In this document: positions 30,060 to 38,358 of the stretch, piece by piece | Layout of the letters: each line of letters starts with the position of its first letter | Position numbering within the stretch: the stretch's first letter is position 1 | NCBI GenBank assembly: GCA_000482765.1 | Contig: AXWR01000012.1 | Location: 1-64,000, forward strand | DNA from: Meiothermus taiwanensis DSM 14542 | Lineage (GTDB): Bacteria; Deinococcota; Deinococci; Deinococcales; Thermaceae | Direction: 5' to 3' | DNA length: 64,000 nucleotides | The notes under the pieces: generated by a model | The model's input: only the letters and a program-made list of their open reading frames with translations | The model's database searches: none | What the model was told of the DNA's origin: nothing | Position numbers and translations under genes: made by a program

Positions 30060-31436
30060 ATGGAAAGTATCCCTGGTAGTCTTGGCATCATCGCTTTGCT
30101 CATCCTGGTCAACGCTTTTTTCGTTACGGCTGAATTCTCCCTGGTAGCCATCCGGCGCAGCCGGGTCGAGTACCTGGCTGAAAGCGGTTCCTGGCAGGGC
30201 CGGCTGCTCAAAGATGCCATGGCCCGGCTTGACGCCTACATTGCCACCACCCAGCTGGGCATCACCGCCACCAATCTGGTGCTGGGGGCTTTTGGGGAAC
30301 CATACGTCACCCGGCTGATTGTGACTGGTATCGGGGCGCTGTTCGGCCAGCCCCAGGCCGCTGCTGCGGCCGAAAGCAGCCTGCTTTCCAGCATTAGCTT
30401 TGTGCTTTCGGTGGTTTTCATCACCTTCGTTACGGTGCTCTTTGGTGAGCTTATTCCTAAAGGCATCGCCCTGCAGCGCACCGAGCAGGTTGCAGTCTTC
30501 ACCATTCTGCCGCTCAATATTTTCCAGCGGCTCACCACACCGCTGGTCTGGTTGTTCAACCGCAGCGGCAATTTTTTCCTCAGGCTGATGGGCCTCAAGG
30601 AGGCACCCTCGCACTCCATGGTCGGCAGTGCCGAAGAGCTCAAGCTCATCGTGGAGGCTTCATCTAAAGAAGGTGTACTGGACGAGAGCGAGGGGGAGAT
30701 TATCAGCCAGATCCTCGACCTCGAGGAAACCCTGGTGCGCTCGATCATGGTGCCAAGGGTAGAGATGGTCACCATATCCGCCGAGGCCAGCCTGCGCGAC
30801 TTTTGGGCCATGGCCCGCGAGCACCGCTACTCCCGGGTTCCGGTATACCAGGAAACCATCGACAACATCATCGGGGTGGCCTATATCAAAGACCTGCTGG
30901 AGTACAGCGGCCCGGAGCTGGACAGCATCAAGGTGGGTAGCATCTGCCACCCAGCCTATTTTGTTCCCGAGACCATGGGCGCCCGGGAGCTGTTGCGCGA
31001 GATGCGCCGTCGCAAAACCCATATGGCCATCGTGGTGGACGAGTTCAAAGGCACCGCGGGCCTGGTCACCCTCGAGGACATCATCGAGGAAATTATCGGT
31101 GAAATCTACGACGAGTCGGACGAGGAAGAGGTGGCCCCGGTGCAGCAGATTGCCGAGGGGGTGTACCTGCTCGATGCCTCGGTTCCGCTCGAAGAGGCCT
31201 CTAAAAAGCTGGGCATCGAACTGCCCGAAGGCGAGTACGATACCCTCTCGGGCTTCCTGATGAATGAGTTTGGACACATTCCGGAGGCAGGGGAAAAGCT
31301 CGAGTACGGTGGTTATGAGTTCATCGTCGAAACCGCCGACCCCCGGGGCATCGAGCGCGTGCGGGCCCAAAAGCGGGCCCCCACACCCACCGACGACGAA
31401 ACCCTTAGCGAATCGGTGACTTCAGAAGAAGCCTAG
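30060..31436 (+). CDS. CNNM/CorC-like (hemolysin-C family) transporter with CBS domains
   Basis: About 458 aa. The N-terminal DUF21/CNNM membrane domain has about four helices (ALLILVNAFFVTAEFSLVAIRRSR opens it; ITFVTVLFGELIPKGIAL is diagnostic). A CBS pair follows (IMVPRVEMVTISAEAS; KTHMAIVVDEFKGTAGLVTLEDIIEEIIGEIYDESDEEE), then a CorC_HlyC transporter-associated domain to about residue 435. The family is linked to Mg2+ or Co2+ efflux and homeostasis. The ATG at 30060 is chosen because the protein then begins as family members do; the frame extends to 30036 without homology. Follows dgkA by 106 bp. Confidence 0.92.
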   Translation: MESIPGSLGIIALLILVNAFFVTAEFSLVAIRRSRVEYLAESGSWQGRLLKDAMARLDAYIATTQLGITATNLVLGAFGEPYVTRLIVTGIGALFGQPQAAAAAESSLLSSISFVLSVVFITFVTVLFGELIPKGIALQRTEQVAVFTILPLNIFQRLTTPLVWLFNRSGNFFLRLMGLKEAPSHSMVGSAEELKLIVEASSKEGVLDESEGEIISQILDLEETLVRSIMVPRVEMVTISAEASLRDFWAMAREHRYSRVPVYQETIDNIIGVAYIKDLLEYSGPELDSIKVGSICHPAYFVPETMGARELLREMRRRKTHMAIVVDEFKGTAGLVTLEDIIEEIIGEIYDESDEEEVAPVQQIAEGVYLLDASVPLEEASKKLGIELPEGEYDTLSGFLMNEFGHIPEAGEKLEYGGYEFIVETADPRGIERVRAQKRAPTPTDDETLSESVTSEEA

Positions 31437-31442
31437 GTACGG

Positions 31443-31448
31443 TATGCT
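31443..31448 (+). promoter_or_regulatory. -10 element of leaderless cdd promoter
   Basis: TATGCT ends 6 bp before the GTG start of cdd at 31455, so cdd can be transcribed separately from the upstream run as a leaderless mRNA. Confidence 0.5.
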
Positions 31449-31454
31449 AGGGCC

Positions 31455-31868
31455 GTGTCCGAAACACCCAAAGAGATATTAGAACTGCTCCACCAGCTCC
31501 TAGAACGCTCCTACTCGCCCTACTCAGGCTTCGCCGTGGCGGCGGTGATCAAGTCGGGGTCGGGCCGGCTGTACGGAGGGGTTAATGTCGAAAACGCCGC
31601 CTACCCCCTCTCACGCTGCGCCGAACAATCGGCCACTTTGCAGATGGTTTCGGCTGGAGAGCGCGAGATCGCCGAGGTCTGGGTGCTCAGCCGAGGATCA
31701 CAACCGGCCACCCCTTGCGGCGGCTGCCGGCAGGTGTTGAGCGAGTTCGCTCTTCCCAGCGTGCCCGTGCACTGCCTGAGTCTCAACGGCCCCGAGCTGC
31801 ACACCACCGTGGGTGCGCTGCTACCCCACGCCTTTAACAAGCAGTACCTCCAGCCAGACCCGGATTAA
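31455..31868 (+). CDS. cdd: Cytidine deaminase
   Basis: 137 aa tetrameric-type cytidine deaminase of pyrimidine salvage. Zinc ligands and the catalytic Glu are visible in SRCAEQSA and TPCGGCRQVLSEF; YSPYSGFAVAA at the N-terminus is also diagnostic. GTG start with a -10 hexamer 6 bp upstream. It closes the nfeD-to-cdd forward run; in Firmicutes the same neighbourhood (phoH-ybeY-dgkA-cdd-era) occurs, but era is not present here. Its stop lies 1 bp from the convergent exopolysaccharide locus. Confidence 0.96.
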   Translation: MSETPKEILELLHQLLERSYSPYSGFAVAAVIKSGSGRLYGGVNVENAAYPLSRCAEQSATLQMVSAGEREIAEVWVLSRGSQPATPCGGCRQVLSEFALPSVPVHCLSLNGPELHTTVGALLPHAFNKQYLQPDPD

Positions 31869-31869
31869 T

Positions 31870-32556
31870 CTATAACCGGGTTAGGTCGCGGTTGCTGACA
31901 AAGGTTGGTAGCCCATAGTACATCGCCCGGAGTCGGGCAAAGCCCTCGAGCCAAAAACGATCGGCGTAGTCCAGTGCATAGAGCTCGAGGCCAAACCCCT
32001 GCAAGCGAAATAGGCAGCTCAGGTTGTACTCGAGCTCGTAGGTGGGCAGCACCCGGTAGCCCCCGGGCGTCCAGGTGGTGGAAAACGACTCCAGAACCAC
32101 CCCGTCAACCAGGCTCGACAGCTCGGGCAGAAGATGAAACCCACGGTTGGCGTATAGCCGCCTGGGGCCAACCAGCGCGCGCAACCGAGCTATGAGCTGG
32201 AGCATGGCACCCCGATCCTGGGGGTTGAGGGTTGCGGCGTCTAGGGTATCCAAAAACAAACCCTCAAATCCCATATCAATGGCCTTCTGGGCCTCATTCA
32301 GTCGATTCTTAATCCAATCGGGGTGGGCCGGGTCCACATAAACCGTGTTCCAGTCCAGGTTGCGAGCATTGCGGTGCCACGGCGCCGGGATGGGCTGATC
32401 CTCGCCCAGGCTCAGATAGGCCAGCGGCCGGGTGTCTTGGCTGCGCAGCCACTGAAGCTCTATAGGGGTATAGGCCCAGGTTTGCAACACCACCTGAGCA
32501 TAGCGGCGCAGTTGTTGCAGGCGCCCTTTACCGTAATAAAAAGCCAAGGCTCGCAT
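31870..32556 (-). CDS. PelA-hydrolase-like (GH166/GH114-type) glycosidase, cytosolic
   Basis: 228 aa TIM-barrel protein without a signal peptide. Diagnostic points are VYVDPAHPDWIKNRLNEAQ, the acid-containing strand GFEGLFLDTLDAA and the candidate nucleophile strand VDGVVLESFSTTW. The FLDTLD and VLES patterns resemble the hydrolase domain of PelA (GH166) more than canonical GH114 enzymes. Those families cleave alpha-1,4-linked GalNAc/GalN polymers. It is the last gene of the reverse-strand exopolysaccharide set, 24 bp after the membrane-protein gene. Its apparent cytosolic location is odd for a polymer hydrolase. Activity and substrate are inferred. Confidence 0.72.
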   Translation of the reverse strand: MRALAFYYGKGRLQQLRRYAQVVLQTWAYTPIELQWLRSQDTRPLAYLSLGEDQPIPAPWHRNARNLDWNTVYVDPAHPDWIKNRLNEAQKAIDMGFEGLFLDTLDAATLNPQDRGAMLQLIARLRALVGPRRLYANRGFHLLPELSSLVDGVVLESFSTTWTPGGYRVLPTYELEYNLSCLFRLQGFGLELYALDYADRFWLEGFARLRAMYYGLPTFVSNRDLTRL

Positions 32557-32580
32557 CGGCGCTTGAGGTGCATCTTCAAC

Positions 32581-34011
32581 TCACTGGTAGTTGCGCAACT
32601 CACGTAAGACCGGCAAAGCCACCAGCAACAAGTAACTGGTAAAAACCCCACACCCAAGCAAGTAGCTCACCGACTCGTCCAGAGGAAGTACACCCTGGAT
32701 GGACAGAGCAAACACCACGGCGTACACCAGCAAGGCCAGCATCATACCCAGCAAAACCCTCAGGGTGCGGTTCATAGAAGTGAGGGTAAAGGCCACAAAA
32801 AATCCAATACCTAACAGGAAGTTCGCAACTAAAAAGACTTCCGACTCCGGGCTGTTGAGGTTGAAAAAAACTTTGGCCAACAGGCTTATCGCCAGCAACA
32901 ACCCAGCATATGAAGCCAGCGCGGATAGAAAAATACGGTTGATGTTGCGGGCAAACACCCTCAAGTCGCTGGTGCTGGCCAGCAACACGCTCACCCGCTC
33001 CAGAAAAACCCGCAACTGCCATTCCAACCCGCCCATGCTCAGCACCAGCGGTACCACCGCCAGCCCCAGCACAATGGATGTACCGGTAACCCAGTGCCAG
33101 AAGGGATTGATGAAAACAAAAACCGCGCTAAAAAATCCATATAGCACCAGTGGTATCGCATCCAGCCAGTCGGCTTTCTGCAGCACCTTCCAGGGCGAGT
33201 GTCCCACTTTGGTTCGCAGGTCGAGAAGGGCGGCGGCCACACTTAGCAGAACAGAAATCATCATAACCACAACTGTGTTAGCAGCACCCAGTAGGTCAGG
33301 AAACCACAAAAACAAAACCCCCACCAGTGCCGCCGGCAAAGCCGCCAGCAACAGCCAAAGTTCACGCTTATACAAAAGCAGGATGCTCGAGGCCATATGA
33401 TAAGCCGTCTGTAAAACCACCAAGACCGAGAGGGCCAGGTCGGCCTGTAGAAGCAGCGAAACAAGTAAAGCCGGCCCCAGGCCTAGAAAAAACATGGTTT
33501 GCAAGAGCCTACGGGCCTCAGCAGCAAACCCTCGGCCCATCAGCACATAGGCCAGGCGAATCATGCCCTGGCTCCAAGCCCAGCCCAGAATCGCCGATAA
33601 AATCAGGCCGAGGGTGGCTTCCCGGGCACCCACCCAGGCAAAAATCGCCGGAAAAAACAGGCCGGGCATCCCGTAAAAAAGCCCATGCGAAAGCTCTCGT
33701 AAAGTTTCGGGCAGGCGATTGGCTTTACGTCTGGAAGCAGCCGCTCGACGCGGCGCTATCCGATAGAGCGCTTCCGCCAGCTCAAACACATTGGGGTATC
33801 CGTAGCGTTCCAGCACCATTCGGTCGTTGTAGCCGTGAGCCTCGAGCACCGCAGCCACCTGCTGGGCATCCACTGCGGTTTCAATCAACGGCCCGAGGTG
33901 TTGCAACAGCGGCGTTAGGCGATCCGTGGCACCCACCGGGTAACCAGTGCGGGTGTAGCTGGCTAAGACCGCCACCCCCCGCTCGCTATAAAACTCTGTA
34001 CGCTGGCTCAT
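32581..34011 (-). CDS. PelG-position polytopic membrane protein with extra N-terminal domain
   Basis: About 476 aa. Residues 1-110 are soluble and helical (ERGVAVLASYTRTGYPVGAT; AVLEAHGYNDRMVLERYG; FELAEALYRIAPRRAAASRR). Residues about 115-470 carry some 12 hydrophobic helices, as in PelG or other polysaccharide flippases. In Pel loci PelG follows PelF and helps export the polymer; this gene follows the pelF-like gene. I do not recognise the N-terminal domain. The ATG at 34011 is used because GAGGAG lies upstream and the frame before it is unconvincing. PelG equivalence is based on position and topology, not on clear sequence identity. Confidence 0.6.
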   Translation of the reverse strand: MSQRTEFYSERGVAVLASYTRTGYPVGATDRLTPLLQHLGPLIETAVDAQQVAAVLEAHGYNDRMVLERYGYPNVFELAEALYRIAPRRAAASRRKANRLPETLRELSHGLFYGMPGLFFPAIFAWVGAREATLGLILSAILGWAWSQGMIRLAYVLMGRGFAAEARRLLQTMFFLGLGPALLVSLLLQADLALSVLVVLQTAYHMASSILLLYKRELWLLLAALPAALVGVLFLWFPDLLGAANTVVVMMISVLLSVAAALLDLRTKVGHSPWKVLQKADWLDAIPLVLYGFFSAVFVFINPFWHWVTGTSIVLGLAVVPLVLSMGGLEWQLRVFLERVSVLLASTSDLRVFARNINRIFLSALASYAGLLLAISLLAKVFFNLNSPESEVFLVANFLLGIGFFVAFTLTSMNRTLRVLLGMMLALLVYAVVFALSIQGVLPLDESVSYLLGCGVFTSYLLLVALPVLRELRNYQ

Positions 34012-34203
34012 GCCGACTGCCACTCCTCGAGGTGTCCCACCGGCCTTCCGCCAACGGTTCAAATTTGCATGCGCTCCTGCGAAGTTGTGACAGGAGGGTG
34101 CATCCTACCATCCATTGCCTTGCCCACCTTCTCAATGAGGCTCCACGATACCCCACCACACAGATATATGCATCGTAACAGACCCTGTCGGGGGTAAGGA
34201 ATC

Positions 34204-35706
34204 TCATGTAACAGCCTCACCACTACCTACCAGCATCAGATCAGCCCTATCTTTCGCTTCTTCTTGGACAGGAACTCGCCCGGCTTGAGCCGCGAAAACC
34301 ACGTCCTGGTACATTTTCCGGTAGTCGTTCAGAAAACGCTCGAGGGTAAAGTATTTGAGCACCCGGGCCCGCGCCGCTTTACCCAAAGCAATTCGACGTT
34401 CATCATCGAGCAAGAGCTCAACGCATGCCTTGCCCATAGCCACAGGGTCGCGGGCCAGCACCAGAATGCCTGCATCCCCTACCGCCTCCGCCACCCCCCC
34501 CACATCGGTGGAAACTGTAGCCCGCTCACACGACATAGCCTCAATCACCGCGTAAGGGAAACTCTCCGAGATGCTGCTCAGCACCACCACATGGCCGGCC
34601 TGATAGCCCTTTGCGACTGGTGAAACACGGCCTTCGAAGCTCGCTGCCCCCTGCAGTCCCAACCTAACGATAAGCTCTTCGCAGCTCGCTCGATAAGGCT
34701 CGTTGCCCTTTGGAGTAGGACCAAAAATGCGCAAGCGAGCATTGGGAACCTGCTCTTTGGTGTATGCAAATGCTTCAATCAAGGTATGCAGGTCTTTAAG
34801 GGGGTCGATACGGCCTACAAAAACGAGTGTTGGCAGATCGGGTTCTACTGCGGGTGGCGGAAACTGCGTTGGGTCGATGCCGTTGTGTATCGGTCGAATA
34901 GAGGAAGGAAAAGCCCCGTTGCGTTCCTCCCAGCGGCGGTTGTACTCCGAGACCGGCACGATCAGATCGGCCATGCGGTAGGCCGCGCTCGAGAGCAAGC
35001 GGAAAAAGTTCAGAATTAGGATTCGTACCGAAGAGCTATAGGGCGCCTGAAGGTAGCTTAGATAGCGCTCCCGAAGGTACACCCCATGCTCGGTAAGCAC
35101 AAAAGGAGCCTGGTGATACCATTTGCCCACCATTCCAACCAAGGCTGCAGGCCCGTTAGAAACGGCATGATAGATCTGGGCCTTGGGTGGTATGAGCAGT
35201 AAAGGACGGAGCAGGTGCTCGATCAAGTCCGTAGCCTGCAAGGCATCCTGCAGGGTTAATTCCGGTAGCTCGGTGCCTGAAACAGCCTGGGACTGGCACT
35301 CCTTCCAAGCCTTAATCAAACGCCCGATCGAGCCTTCGCTTAGTAAGGCCTCTCCCAGATCAGCCTGCTGGGCGTAACCAGCCATCGCCCTTAGGGCCCA
35401 AAGAAAATAGGTGGTGCCCCAGTTAGGCCTTACCAAAGCATTCACAAAACTTTGATGAACCTGGTTAAACCAGCGGGAGGTGCGGTTCCTGGAGCGGCCT
35501 CTGCGAACCGAGCTCCATAAAGGGAAATTCACCACGCCTTTTAGGTTGGCGGGGGGAGGGTAAACAGCTTTTTCCAGGCCGTTGCCGGTGAGGGCAATTA
35601 CTTCAAATTCCATTTCCTGGAGCCCACGAATTAGCTGGTCACACCAGACGCTTACCCCTCCTTCCACAAAGGGATAGGTTCCTTCGGTAATCAGGGCAAT
35701 TCTCAT
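34204..35706 (-). CDS. pelF: PelF-like GT4 glycosyltransferase
   Basis: 500 aa. It starts MRIALITEGTYPFVEGGVSV, the hallmark N-terminus of PelF, and has QIYHAVSNGPAALVGM, PFVLTEHGVYLRER, RPIHNGIDPTQF, VFVGRIDPLKDLHTLIEAF and the C-terminal E-x7-E region SFPYAVIEAMSCERATVSTDVGG. PelF is a cytosolic retaining glycosyltransferase that polymerises from UDP-GalNAc in Pseudomonas Pel synthesis. It lies between the deacetylase (21 bp upstream) and the membrane protein (192 bp downstream). Family membership is strong; the sugar donor here is inferred. Confidence 0.88.
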   Translation of the reverse strand: MRIALITEGTYPFVEGGVSVWCDQLIRGLQEMEFEVIALTGNGLEKAVYPPPANLKGVVNFPLWSSVRRGRSRNRTSRWFNQVHQSFVNALVRPNWGTTYFLWALRAMAGYAQQADLGEALLSEGSIGRLIKAWKECQSQAVSGTELPELTLQDALQATDLIEHLLRPLLLIPPKAQIYHAVSNGPAALVGMVGKWYHQAPFVLTEHGVYLRERYLSYLQAPYSSSVRILILNFFRLLSSAAYRMADLIVPVSEYNRRWEERNGAFPSSIRPIHNGIDPTQFPPPAVEPDLPTLVFVGRIDPLKDLHTLIEAFAYTKEQVPNARLRIFGPTPKGNEPYRASCEELIVRLGLQGAASFEGRVSPVAKGYQAGHVVVLSSISESFPYAVIEAMSCERATVSTDVGGVAEAVGDAGILVLARDPVAMGKACVELLLDDERRIALGKAARARVLKYFTLERFLNDYRKMYQDVVFAAQAGRVPVQEEAKDRADLMLVGSGEAVT

Positions 35707-35727
35707 AAAATCTGTTCAAGACCTCCC

Positions 35728-38016
35728 CTACTCCCCAGGGTGGTAGGAAAAGCGCAGTTCCTGCCCGGCCGACAGGCTCACTTTTGAGACGGTATCCCCA
35801 CCGTACACCCAGCTCATCCCCTGCGCAGTCCCTGTAAAAAACAGTACACCGGAAATTCCGGCAGGCGCAGAGATTGTGACCAAATTCTGGCTGCGATCCC
35901 AAAAAGCGGTGATGCCAGCCTGGAGCAAAGCAGTGTGTTGAGTACGCTCAGCCACATACGCGCCAATTTCGTCCCAGGAGGGGTTGAGCACCGGGATGCT
36001 GTAGTAGCTGGTGTATTTCTGCATCAGGCGGTTAAGGTAATCGAAAACCAGGCTGCGGCCAGGTGCATACTCACGCAGGTTGGCCTGGTGGAAGTAGTGC
36101 GAGCTGGCGCTAACCTGCAGGTGGTAGAGGGCCAGGTTGGTCTCCTGATCGAGAATTTCCTCGTAAGTGAGCGCCCTAGGCCAGTAAGGGAAGCGCCCTC
36201 CCGGTGCGTAGATGTAGTTGTAGAACGAGGTGGCCTCAGCCGGGGTGGTCACGGTGTAGGCGATGTTGGTGGGCCAGACCGGAATCATCAGCAAGCCTGG
36301 GCGCAGCACCACCCCACAGATGGGGCAGGGGGGTTGGTGGCTTTTCACCGAGTAATTGCCGTGAATGTAGCGAATGCCCAGCTCAACCGCACGATCCAGC
36401 ATGGACTGGTTGGCACAAATTAAGCCAAAATCCTTGCGGGGCTCATCCGCTCCAGGGCCGGTAGGCCCCGACACCGCAGGGCACTCCGAAGGCAAAGCTG
36501 GGGGGATCACCGGCGCTGGGGCAGGGCTGCGGTACCAGCCCAGGCCCGAGAGTTCCCCGGTTTTCAGGGTTTTGGGGCTGTACCAAAGACCCATCTGGTT
36601 GGCCAGGCGGGTGTTCTCGGCAATCTGAAAACGCAACGCTGCTGGGTCGGTAATGTTGTCCATGGAGGGGTGGTCGCGGGTATGGTTAACCCAGCGCATC
36701 CGGCTGGCCAGGCACTTGGTCAGGCTGGACAGAGGGTCGCCGCTGGACACCCCTGGGTTGCAACTGGCCGCCACGCCGAGGTTCACCCCGCGACCGTTGA
36801 AGACCAGATTGAGCATGAAGCCATTGCTGAGCGGGTAGCTGGCATTGAGCCGGCGCTGTTGCTGGTACACCGACCACGCATCCTGCGCCGATATCCGGAA
36901 AGGCTCGCTTCGGTAGCGCAGGGGGTCGCCGGGCTGGAGGGCCTCATCCCACCAGTCGGACTCGAGGCCCCAGTCGTCCACGTCGACCGCCAGAATATGC
37001 CGCCGCTCCCCGATGAACAGCCCCCGCGTGGCCCAGCGAACGAGGCCATAGCCCAGCAGTTGGGTGTGCAGCAGGTAGGGGTTGCTGGCAAAGGTCAGGG
37101 CGATGCGCTCCCGTCCATCAGAAGACCTGCTCAACACCCCCAGCACATTGCCGCTCGAGTCCTGCAAAAGCGGCTGTGCCGAACAGCCGGGTGACTCCTC
37201 GGGCGTCGCCAGACGAGCCGGGTAAAGATAGGCGTTTTGAATGGGGATTTCTGCACTTGGATTGAGGTAGCTAAACACGCCCCGTCCTTCGGGAGTAAGG
37301 GTCATCCGCACCGGCGGGTAAAGGGGTGGATCGCCCGGCGGATTGGTGGCCGGGTTATCGGTGCGCACACCCTCATCACCAGCGGGCCGCACAGCGCGCA
37401 TGCAGTAGTCCTCGGGTTCGGCGTAATTGAAAACCGGATCGCCTGTTCCAAGGAAGGTGTAAAGCGAAACCAAACGAACCGCATAACGGCGCTGGTAGTC
37501 CCAGAGCCGATTCCACTCATCCGCATCAAAAGCGCTGGCAAAAACCCCCGGTGATACTTCGTAAGCCAGGTTGTTGCTGGCCAGCAAGACGGCCTGGAAG
37601 CGCCCACCAGCGCTATCTTCCAGCACGCTTGGGGTCAGGGCCTGTGTAGAGGCGATCAGAACCTCATAGTTGGCCCCTAGTTGGTCAAGCAAAGCCCGCC
37701 AGGCCTGCAGACCGGGGTCTTCGGGGGTTGGGCCAATCACCAGGATGCGCAGGGCCACACGGTTTGCCGGCAGCCCCTGCGCCTGCACGCTCCCTGGACG
37801 AGACCGGCTCGAGCTGGGAATCTGCACCCTGGGAAGGGGACGGTTGGCGTCTGGCTGCTGCAGCGGCAGGGCCACCGGGGCCCCCTCAAAACGGGGCATG
37901 GAGGGTGTCTGGGCCGAACCATCCGATACCTGGCCCGAATTGTTTTTCTGCAGGCTGCATCCGGATAGCAACAGTACAAGCAGAGCTAAAAGAGGCGCAA
38001 TCTGTGTCCTATTCAT
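35728..38016 (-). CDS. Agd3-like polysaccharide deacetylase lipoprotein
   Basis: 762 aa. Signal peptide and lipobox LLLSGC (Cys20) predict an outer-surface lipoprotein. A Pro/Ser-rich linker and an N-terminal module (VLASNNLAYEVSPGVFASAF) precede the catalytic region. There, DVDDWGLES, FRISAQDAWSVYQQQ, VFNGRGVNLG and WVNHTRDHPSMDNIT give the Asp and His metal ligands of a CE18-type deacetylase, and SASSHYFHQANLREY follows. This pattern matches Agd3, which deacetylates GalNAc residues in fungal galactosaminogalactan. PelA of Pseudomonas does the same job with a different domain. It lies directly upstream of pelF. Function is inferred from these motifs. Confidence 0.75.
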   Translation of the reverse strand: MNRTQIAPLLALLVLLLSGCSLQKNNSGQVSDGSAQTPSMPRFEGAPVALPLQQPDANRPLPRVQIPSSSRSRPGSVQAQGLPANRVALRILVIGPTPEDPGLQAWRALLDQLGANYEVLIASTQALTPSVLEDSAGGRFQAVLLASNNLAYEVSPGVFASAFDADEWNRLWDYQRRYAVRLVSLYTFLGTGDPVFNYAEPEDYCMRAVRPAGDEGVRTDNPATNPPGDPPLYPPVRMTLTPEGRGVFSYLNPSAEIPIQNAYLYPARLATPEESPGCSAQPLLQDSSGNVLGVLSRSSDGRERIALTFASNPYLLHTQLLGYGLVRWATRGLFIGERRHILAVDVDDWGLESDWWDEALQPGDPLRYRSEPFRISAQDAWSVYQQQRRLNASYPLSNGFMLNLVFNGRGVNLGVAASCNPGVSSGDPLSSLTKCLASRMRWVNHTRDHPSMDNITDPAALRFQIAENTRLANQMGLWYSPKTLKTGELSGLGWYRSPAPAPVIPPALPSECPAVSGPTGPGADEPRKDFGLICANQSMLDRAVELGIRYIHGNYSVKSHQPPCPICGVVLRPGLLMIPVWPTNIAYTVTTPAEATSFYNYIYAPGGRFPYWPRALTYEEILDQETNLALYHLQVSASSHYFHQANLREYAPGRSLVFDYLNRLMQKYTSYYSIPVLNPSWDEIGAYVAERTQHTALLQAGITAFWDRSQNLVTISAPAGISGVLFFTGTAQGMSWVYGGDTVSKVSLSAGQELRFSYHPGE

Positions 38017-38358
38017 CCGCTAGTGAACCCTTAATCTAAAATGAGATGGACTTAAACCCCTGAGGCCGCCTTACCAAGTCTAAGGGTAGAAGAAGATGGT
38101 CAAACGCAGTAGTAGATTCCTTGAGTTACCGCACGTTACATTAATGCACCTTTTCACTTAGAACTCAATAACATTTCATGGGCCTAAAAAACCCCACATA
38201 CTTTTCAAAGATAGGCTTTTGGCCCTGTCAAAGCCGTGCCCAATAGTTCAGACCCGCCCTTACGCTCCCGCTCATGGCATGTGCAAAACGCACTCGAGCC
38301 CCCAGGGCTCGGTGAGATTTTTGCGTCTAGGGCTTTTTATCCTGACTTAACGGGGGAG
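38017..38358. other. AT-richer gene-free stretch in the exopolysaccharide locus
   Basis: 342 bp with no credible gene and visibly lower GC than its surroundings, suggesting a promoter or acquired DNA. A 7-bp hairpin, CGAGCCC (38295-38301) with GGGCTCG (38305-38311), followed on the minus strand by a short T-run, may terminate the GH114 transcript. The deacetylase gene therefore probably has its own promoter in this region, but no clear -35/-10 pair stands out. Confidence 0.4.
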
